Below, piece by piece: positions 57,774-64,000 of a DNA stretch of 64,000 bases. Source of the stretch: Paralithodes platypus (Eukaryota; Arthropoda; Malacostraca; Decapoda; Lithodidae); the NCBI GenBank assembly GCA_032716605.1, contig CM064509.1, positions 37,213,259 to 37,277,258 of the forward strand, in the 5' to 3' direction. The notes under the pieces are model-generated. The model saw only the letters and a list, made by a program, of their open reading frames with translations, was not told where the DNA came from and ran no database searches. Each line of letters opens with the position of its first letter. The first letter of the stretch is position 1. The translations under genes and the position numbers were made by a program.

Positions 57774-58949
57774 GTATGTAGCAGTACATTGTCCCTGCTT
57801 ACCATGTTCTTTACTTAGACAACCTACACATAGCTTCAATCTTTTCGCCTGTGCTAGTTTTGTCTCATTTGTTGGGTATTTTACGCAGAAACTCCATTTA
57901 TGTTTGTTGTTACATAGCTTACATAGAATCTGAGCAGGTTTCTTATACACACCCTCTTTCTTTACTTTAGTCCCCACTGTCATGCTTACTGTTCCCCTCT
58001 TCTCCACATTCTCACTCCCTCCCGACTCATACATTCTCCCTTTGTTCAACTGTAGATTATTGATCTCCTTACTGAACTGAGTTTTGAATTCCCCCAGCTC
58101 AAATGATCTTACCTTATCAAGTATTGCCATAGGAAGCTTCTGACGCAAGATAATGACTATCATTTCCTGCGTGGTAAGCCCTAGGGTATCTAGCGATCGA
58201 GTATGGCACTCCATATTTGCCCTGAAGTTTGTCAACTCATCAACCTTATACTGTGGTTCTGCGAGCCCCAACAAGGCAACGACATGGGCCATCTTCAACT
58301 GCTCTCTATCCCCGTATGTGGACTCTAATAAGTGTACCGCTTCAAGATAACTACCACCTACTACTGCAAAACCCTCTATTAAATGTAAGGCCTCTCCTTC
58401 CATTTGTCCCTTCAGATAGTGAAACTTGCGGACATTATCCAAAGAGGATTCATGAACCGTAGATCGAAATACGTCCCAGAAAGCTAACCACTCGGTCAAC
58501 TTGCCCCCAAATGTAGGAAGATTGAGCTTTGGGAGGTGTATAGTATGTTTTGGGTCAGCCCTTCTATGGGCCTCATTATCGCCTCCCTTCTTACTCGCGA
58601 TTGCACGCTGTAATAGGTACTTCGCTCTAAAGACAGGTTCGTCATAGAGGGCGCGATTATCACACTCTGTAACAATCTCTTCCTCCTCTGTCATGGCAGC
58701 CACAATCACCTCACTCAGAGCCGTAATACGACAGTGGGTAACCTGGACGTTTTCTAATCTAGCCTCCAATTCCTCTAGTTCAGCAGTAGTGATGAAAGTG
58801 TTGACGTCCACTATTAGCCTATTTATTACTCCCCGAAGTCCCGCCCTTTGATTTTTAGGGGCTTTGTTCAGCACCCCACTAGACGGTGTCTCTTCACCGT
58901 TTTTATCCATTTTGCTTGCGAGCCTATAGGCTATGTATCTAAATATCAC
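57774..58949 (-). CDS. gag: BEL/Pao gag
   Basis: About 390 residues up to the MITE. Start is either 58949 or the internal Met at 58910 (MDKNGEETPSS), which I prefer because it opens the conserved region. Text HLPKLNLPTFGGKLTEWLAF and FHYLKGQMEGEALHLIEGF is the BEL/Pao gag (DUF1759-like) signature. The end has the first zinc knuckle, LCVGCLSKEHGKQGQC. The residues after this in the raw frame are read from the MITE and are not real. Gag forms the virus-like particle core. Confidence 0.9.
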
Positions 58950-59115
58950 GTTACAAAAACAACGGCCAAATAATAGGCTACTTAAGAGACGCCAACCGGC
59001 GGACTTCTATGTTATGGAGAAAAAATAGTACACTATGTAGCAATACCTACTAATGGATCATATTGAACAAGAAAAAATGTTAGGTCAGGTCATATGTCAC
59101 AGGAAGAAAAGAAAA

Positions 59116-59817
59116 TTATTGGGGAAAGACGATGGGTGGGAAGCAGGACTTAGGCAGGCGCAATGACACAACCCCGGCGTCCCTCTCTAGCCAACGCTTC
59201 GTTAGCCCTACAATTTTGTTATATAGGACTTGATTGGTGTCTAAGTCGAGGTGGACACCATCCTGGTCGAGGTCTCGGATGCTGAGTGTGATGGAAACAA
59301 AGCGGTGCTTCGTTTCTATTAACCGACACCTCAGGGCGCGGTTAACAGAATTTTTTATAGCCTGAAATTCCGCCGCTGAGAACCCTCGGACTTTCGTCCG
59401 GCTCTCAATTGCCACGATCTTGCAGCTTCCTCCGGACTCACGCTCCAGATCCAGCGCCACCTCTTTAATTGCGTCAGCTAACTCGCGGGGTACTGTACCG
59501 GGGCGTATATCATTGCCGCCTATAAACAAAAAGATCATATGTGGCCTAAACCGTACCACTTGCCCCCACTGGGGGGAGGCTTTCAGGGTGTCAACGGTTG
59601 CTCCCGGTACCCCGAAGTAGGTCAGCCGGAAAGTTCTTTCCCCCTCTGACACCCGATACGACTCAGTACCTCCGTCAGCTGCCCTTAGCCTAGTGGCATA
59701 AGAATGTCCCACTATGGCTATTCGCTGAGGTACCGGCACCTGAGGTACAGGAAGATAGCCAAGCCCAACCCCTCCGGGGTCCTTGCTCCTGCATCCCTGG
59801 GCTAATCCCTTGCTCAT
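59116..59817 (-). CDS. SGNH/GDSL-type hydrolase ORF inside BEL/Pao element
   Basis: 233 residues, starting 48 bp inside the 5' LTR, right after the primer-binding site, and ending 166 bp before gag. The fold blocks are recognisable: block I RIAIVGHSYATRL (Ser in GHS where GDS is typical), a block II Gly in YFGVPGATV, block III FLFIGGNDI with GGND, and block V DQDGVHLD with the Asp-x-x-His pair. Length fits a single SGNH domain. No signal peptide or membrane segment is seen. SGNH esterase domains are known in ORF1 of some CR1-type LINEs; a separate ORF ahead of gag in a BEL/Pao element is not something I know of. The role is unknown; action on lipids or acyl groups during particle assembly or release is speculation. 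Confidence 0.82.
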   Translation of the reverse strand: MSKGLAQGCRSKDPGGVGLGYLPVPQVPVPQRIAIVGHSYATRLRAADGGTESYRVSEGERTFRLTYFGVPGATVDTLKASPQWGQVVRFRPHMIFLFIGGNDIRPGTVPRELADAIKEVALDLERESGGSCKIVAIESRTKVRGFSAAEFQAIKNSVNRALRCRLIETKHRFVSITLSIRDLDQDGVHLDLDTNQVLYNKIVGLTKRWLERDAGVVSLRLPKSCFPPIVFPQ

Positions 59818-59845
59818 TGCCTAAGATCCCTTACTGGTAGCTAGT

Positions 59846-59864
59846 TCCCGGGTCTGGGCACCAA
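59846..59864 (-). promoter_or_regulatory. BEL/Pao primer-binding site
   Basis: On the minus strand TTGGTGCCCAGACCCGGGA directly follows the 5' LTR. The TGG start fits pairing with a tRNA CCA end. The tRNA species is not determined. Confidence 0.7.
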
Positions 59865-60655
59865 TGTGGTAAACTATCAATGGAAGTTAAATATTACTAA
59901 GCTATAATGAATCAAATCAAATCAATCTAAATGAATACTCTATATCTAAATTGAATTCAATCTGAAACAAGCTAATTTATATCCAAAGGTCTCACATAAT
60001 AAATGTATATAATTATAGGGTAAGGTTATAAGGGTTAATATTAGCCAGGAATTAACTCACCAATAGTTCCACGTGGCAATGAGGCAAGGGAGAACGTTTT
60101 ACCCAATATGGCGGTGGACAATGGGGAACGAGACTTCGGTCCCAAGACACGAGTCAAGTTAAAGAAAGAATAAATGATTACATGGGAATGGACATGAATA
60201 ATATGCTTATCTATCAGTCAGTCATGATGTCGATGAGAGCGTCGTGATGGTGTAGTTGTGTGTATTGCTGTATGTGTATTGTGATTAGAGGCACAAAAGC
60301 ACGATCAACTGAGGGCGGAAAATTAGATGTTAACTGGTTGGTGTTCGTGAAGGCTCTGGCGTACCTCAAAAGCACACCTTGCTGCCTTGGCAAACCGCCA
60401 GGAGCCCAAATTATCGTACCGCATTTAGGTTGCTCTATACGATAAATTATATTAATATATACGATAAATTCATATATACTACATAAGACCATGGCAATAT
60501 TGCTTAATAGCATATTAGGCCTTTTATAACTTAACTTATTTACAATCTTATAATATACGATCTACTCGTCCTACGTCGTGCTGTAGGAGAGATCGTGACG
60601 TCACAGAGACATACAAGATCACAAAAGAGTCATATTCTATCGTATTTATACGATA
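59865..60655 (-). repeat. BEL/Pao 5' LTR
   Basis: 791 bp, same limits and sequence as the 3' LTR. It would hold the element promoter for minus-strand transcription. Confidence 0.92.
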
Positions 60656-60660
60656 ATTTG

Positions 60661-62059
60661 TTTTTTCTTTAATACATACGAGGTTGAAAGAAATGGCAAT
60701 TTCTGTGTTGGAAATTTTATTATTCAAAGTTTCCAGGTCTCTGATGAGTTTTCGCTGGGTGGCAGGAAGTAGATTAAGGAGATGAGCAAAATTCATGGTG
60801 GTACAGGGTTACATAAATGTAAATGATGATACAGGATATACGACGCGTTTCACTGGACAACCAGCATTATCAAGTAAGGATGGAATTATATAAAAGGTAA
60901 ACAGGAAGGGTATATATAGAGGGTGGAGGATCAGAGGAGGCGAAAAACAGGGGGCAAAAGTCTACTATTGGTGGAGGGGTATTCTAGGAAGGAGAAAGGG
61001 GGGAACCGCTTCACGCATGCGCACTGGATGCGGGATGGTGGTCGGTTGGTGGGGTCGAAGCTGATTGGCTGCGTGTCGAGGGGCGTGGCCTAAGTTGTGT
61101 GGCGCCTGCGGAAGACGAAGCTGAAGGAGGTAGCGCGGGGGGCTGCGTCAAGGGCACTGGGGGGCGAGGGGGGGTGTTAGGTCCTGTAGGAAAGTGCCTT
61201 TTGGCAGAAGGAAGGATCTGAAGGTCCAGAGTTTGGTTGTTGATGTTGGGATGTAAGGCTTGGATATATAAAGCTTCGAATATAGGTAATCTCCTTGGGT
61301 CACTTTCTTTATCGAGTATGGTGGTGTGTTTCTCTAACTCGTTGCGTGTGAGATGAGGGTGGTTAGGGGTGAGATAGTGGTCTTTGATGGCTCCAGCCTG
61401 AAGGTGAAGAGTTAGCCGACGTGAAAGACGAGTCTGCGTCATACCAATATAGGAATGAGGTCCACAGTCCTCATAATTACAGGTATGTTGGTAAATGACG
61501 TGATCGTCGGTCATCGGGCTCTTTATCTTGGTGGAGGCTGGTTTGTTGCGGAGAACGAGGTTGGAGGTCTTGGGGGATTTGTAATAAATTATTAATTTGA
61601 TTTTGTTTTCCGGGTTGGTTTGGTGGACATGCTTGGAGATTATTTCTTTTAAGACGGGCTCATCATTTTTGTGTTCAGAGAACATGTAATTGCGGTAGAA
61701 GATCTTAATTTCATAGGGGGGGTCAATGTTAGGAGGGCTTTGGGTGTACCATTTTTCAAGATGGTGGTTGATGGTGCTGGAGATGTCGGAGTTGGAGTAT
61801 CCGTTATTTACTAAAACTTGGGATAGTCTTTCTAGTTCCTGGTGGGTGTCGGCCCAGGTAGAGCAGTGCATGAGGGCTCTCCTAACATAGGCGGAGATGG
61901 AGGATAGAAGATAACGGCGGGGGCATTCACTATCGCCGTTGAGGCATTGTCCTGTGTTAGTTGGTTTAATGTAGACGGTGGTTTTGAACCCATGGTCGTT
62001 CAGAGCTACGAGGATGTCGAGGAAGGGGAGTTGTCCATTGTTAGATTTTAAAGGTGAAG

Positions 62060-62060
<1 letters not shown>
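60661..62060 (-). pseudogene. Penelope-like element copy 1, RT end and GIY-YIG
   Basis: One open minus-strand frame from the (TA)n at 62060 to 61011 (about 350 residues). It starts in the RT end (NGQLPFLDILVALNDHGF, KPTNTGQCLNGDSECPRRYL) and continues to a GIY-YIG nuclease (HSYIGMTQTRLSRRLTLHLQ, with Arg and a downstream Glu in IFEALYIQ) and a Pro/Ser-rich tail. The catalytic RT part is missing, so the copy is 5'-truncated, but the retained part has no stop. The 3' flank carries ACGACGCGTTTCACTGGACA and CCAGCATTATCAAG, the usual Penelope end region. BEL inserted at its 3' edge. Confidence 0.87.

Positions 62061-62061
<1 letters not shown>

Positions 62062-62111
<50 letters not shown>
62062..62111. 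repeat. (TA)n microsatellite
   Basis: About 48 bp TA repeat between Penelope copy 1 and LTR-like element 3. Confidence 0.93.
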
Positions 62112-62115
<4 letters not shown>

Positions 62116-63392
62116 ACGAGGGGAGCCGGGGGAAAACAGATGCTCAAATAGCCTAACCCACAGCACTGGCAAAAAGGAAATGCCGTAGCAAAAGGACAAC
62201 AATGCTGTAGACCTGCAACTAACCCTGCAACAGACACGCTCATAATATCTGACTCAACACTAAGACACACAGGTTCTCTAGGAAAAGTGGTTATCTTCCT
62301 CTTTGCTCTATTAAAGCAGAAACACAAGGAGACACAAAAAGATCTATTGTCCCCGAGTCTAGTCAATAGTGCGTGTAGAATGCCAGAGAACTTCTAAGGT
62401 TATTCTATACTGCACCAATATTAACTAACCACACCAGTGGTGATGGGCTGGTCGTCAGAGTGAAAACTGAGCGATCTCTGCCATACCCATAGCTTACTCT
62501 GACTGTTCCTTTTACTTATATATTTTCTAGATCTCAAGTGACGGCGTCTCTTCCGTGGATTGACCTCCCAATCTGCCAACCTAGAGGTTGGTAGATTGGA
62601 AGCCAAAACGTCACATTTTTCCTTTGCCCTTCAACTTTCTCTTCATAATTGCTGAGGGGCACAGGGCCCTGGGTGGGGCTTTGGTTTCCTGGGCGTTTCC
62701 GCACCCTCCTCAGCTCCTCGCCTTGGAGTGGCTTCGGTCACCCAGGCTTTATTGTGGTAGGCAGGGAGGGTTCTGTGGGTGCACTCGGTTATGGTCTTGG
62801 CCTTGCTCGGAGCCTTGGGGCTGTTCGGCCAGGCAGCCTGGGGAACAGCAATAACAACAACAACTAACCATACCACTACTAGACTCCCAGAACACTCTAT
62901 ATCATGCCCAATCGCTTAGGAATTGAGAACAATACAGAGCAAAAACCATGGATAGTACAGAGCAATAAACCTCTGTGCCAAGCCTATAATCCCAACCTAA
63001 TACCCTAATGATACACCGAGTGGCTCTCTTCAGCACAGCTCGGGAAGGAGGAAGGGAGCTCCAAGGATCATTAGACTACACAATTATGCTAAGTACTTGG
63101 GCTCTCATTAACAGTACAGGAGTAATTAATAAAACATAAGACATCATTGGGTGACTTATAATAAACTGAGCATTATCCCAACAGGGCTAAATAAACTAAA
63201 GAATTACGCTCAGGGCAACTAATAGGTATTGCCTAACATGGTGCAATTATGACGTCACTGCTGGACACGAAAGATACAAGGGAGATAGAGAGAGAGAGAG
63301 AGAGAGATCATGACTCTCCCCAATATAACAAAGGCTATGTAAATTATAACTCACTCACAAATAAAATAGTCTACAAAACTCATTTGGGTGTG

Positions 63393-63395
<3 letters not shown>
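62112..63395. mobile_element. LTR-like element 3 set in (TA)n
   Basis: 1284 bp beginning TGTTACGAGGGG and ending GGTGTGACA, with (TA)n on both sides, so it appears to have landed in a TA tract. The TG...CA ends and the reversed TGTGAC/GTTAC wording resemble the solo LTR family. No ORF. It holds a SINE-like copy at 62640-62880. Orientation and family are uncertain. Confidence 0.5.
62640..62880 (+). mobile_element. SINE-like copy with AAC/AAT tail
   Basis: GC-rich unit of about 240 bp. Its 3' part, CTTGCTCGGAGCCTTGGGGC, then CCTGGGGAACAGCAATAAC, matches on the minus strand the five units at 3822-4850. It ends in an (AAC)n-like tail. No tRNA head was seen. Confidence 0.6.

Positions 63396-63396
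<1 letters not shown>

Positions 63397-63434
<38 letters not shown>
63397..63434. repeat. (TA)n microsatellite
   Basis: About 38 bp TA repeat between LTR-like elements 3 and 4. Confidence 0.93.
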
Positions 63435-63435
<1 letters not shown>

Positions 63436-63438
<3 letters not shown>

Positions 63439-64000
63439 GACGCACCCAGTGCTTTGCAACGCAACCTGATTGTACTCCTTGGTACTCAACTGTACCGCCC
63501 GTGATCTGGCTACCATCAGCCGCAATGTATATTGAGTGTGACAACTTATAACTATGTTCTTTGTATCTCTGCAAAGGTCTCGTCATGTGCTAACCAGTGG
63601 TGGGTTTTGTTTTAAGCCATGTCGAGACCTTCCATTTAATATGTAGTATCAATAGAGAAGTTGATAGATAAGACAATGGGAGTTCAGAGAGAGAGAGTGA
63701 GTTAGGCTTCAGAGCAAGAGGGTAGCAACGCGCCGCGCTGCCGGCCGGGTGGTTGCCAGACGTATGGACTGGTTGGCAGCCTTGCGCTTATAGCTAGGCG
63801 CGACAGGGTTGGTAGTCCATTGCTGCCTGCCTACGCTGACTGGGTTGCCCATGTTGTCGTACAGCACATTGCCTGGAGGCCGGCTGCGTGTTCCATGACC
63901 AGGTTGCCTAGAACCTTTGAGATTCTAACATCCCTTGCCCTCTCCCAACTTCTCACGGTTGCACTCTTTCTCTCTGACGACATTACTCTCATTTCATTCT
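63436..64000 (+). mobile_element. LTR-like element 4, cut by window end
   Basis: Begins TGTGACGC after (TA)n, like solo LTRs 1 and 2, and shares the later GAGAGAGAGA stretch and the start wording. It runs off the window, so its end and target duplication are not visible. Confidence 0.5.

Larger units (their letters stand above)
52308..60655 (-). mobile_element. full-length BEL/Pao retrotransposon with extra SGNH ORF
   Basis: Bounded by two 791 bp LTRs that look identical and by a 5 bp target duplication ATTTG (52303-52307 and 60656-60660). In coding orientation (minus) the order is 5' LTR, primer site, SGNH-hydrolase ORF (59116-59817), gag (to 58949), pol (to 53138), polypurine tract, 3' LTR. 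The only large disruption is the MITE at 57286-57773 in gag-pol. Identical LTRs indicate a very recent insertion. BEL/Pao elements normally have a single gag-pol ORF, so the leading hydrolase ORF is the unusual feature. Confidence 0.92.

Noticed and set aside
52657..60513. Identical 99-residue ORFs in the two BEL LTRs
   Set aside because: Identity follows from LTR duplication; composition and length do not support a gene.

Overview
The window looks like repeat-rich intergenic or intronic DNA of an animal, most likely a decapod crustacean. No prokaryotic signature is present. The evidence is long (TA)n tracts, poly(A)-ended retroposons, jockey- and CR1-like LINEs, Penelope-like elements, BEL/Pao and Ty3/Gypsy elements, a piggyBac transposase, and a diverged stretch near 19.17-19.27 kb that resembles a repeat I associate with crayfish and lobsters. 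The species assignment is inference.

Almost all sequence is mobile DNA, much of it nested. In order: a jockey-like LINE on the minus strand (1.7-8.4 kb), split by a 3.2 kb TTAA element and a SINE-like copy; a nearly intact piggyBac transposase (8.7-11.4 kb, minus); a second LINE (12.2-15.4 kb, plus) split by two TTAA elements; a CR1-like LINE (16.6-18.0 kb, minus); a 1.8 kb inverted-terminal-repeat element (20.2-22.1 kb); a decayed Gypsy element (22.1-27.8 kb, minus) with a long repeat-rich LTR-like region; two inverted TTAA MITEs (29.9-31.3 kb); nested piggyBac-like ends (31.6-32.8 kb); a solo LTR (32.9-34.7 kb); a second jockey-like LINE (36.0-39.9 kb, plus); Penelope pieces; a CCTCACC-rich region (41.4-43.7 kb); a second solo LTR (43.7-46.3 kb); LINE ends with tandem repeats (47.4-50.7 kb); a young full-length BEL/Pao element (52.3-60.7 kb, minus) placed between two Penelope copies; and LTR-like sequences set in (TA)n (62.1-64.0 kb).

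Two short plus-strand segments, 20018-20110 and 46944-47090, look like exons of one host gene. Both have AG/GT borders and matching phase, and both encode coiled-coil-like peptide. The second has an upstream partial duplicate. If so, most of this window is one large intron filled with transposons.

Two points stand out. First, the BEL/Pao element has an extra ORF between its 5' LTR and gag that encodes an SGNH/GDSL-type hydrolase with recognisable catalytic blocks. Second, elements bounded by TTAA (piggyBac-type target) have repeatedly inserted into the coding regions of other transposons. In six sites the host reading frame is continuous once one TTAA and the insert are ignored, so these insertions are identified to the base. 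One such MITE carries about 140 bp copied from its host LINE.
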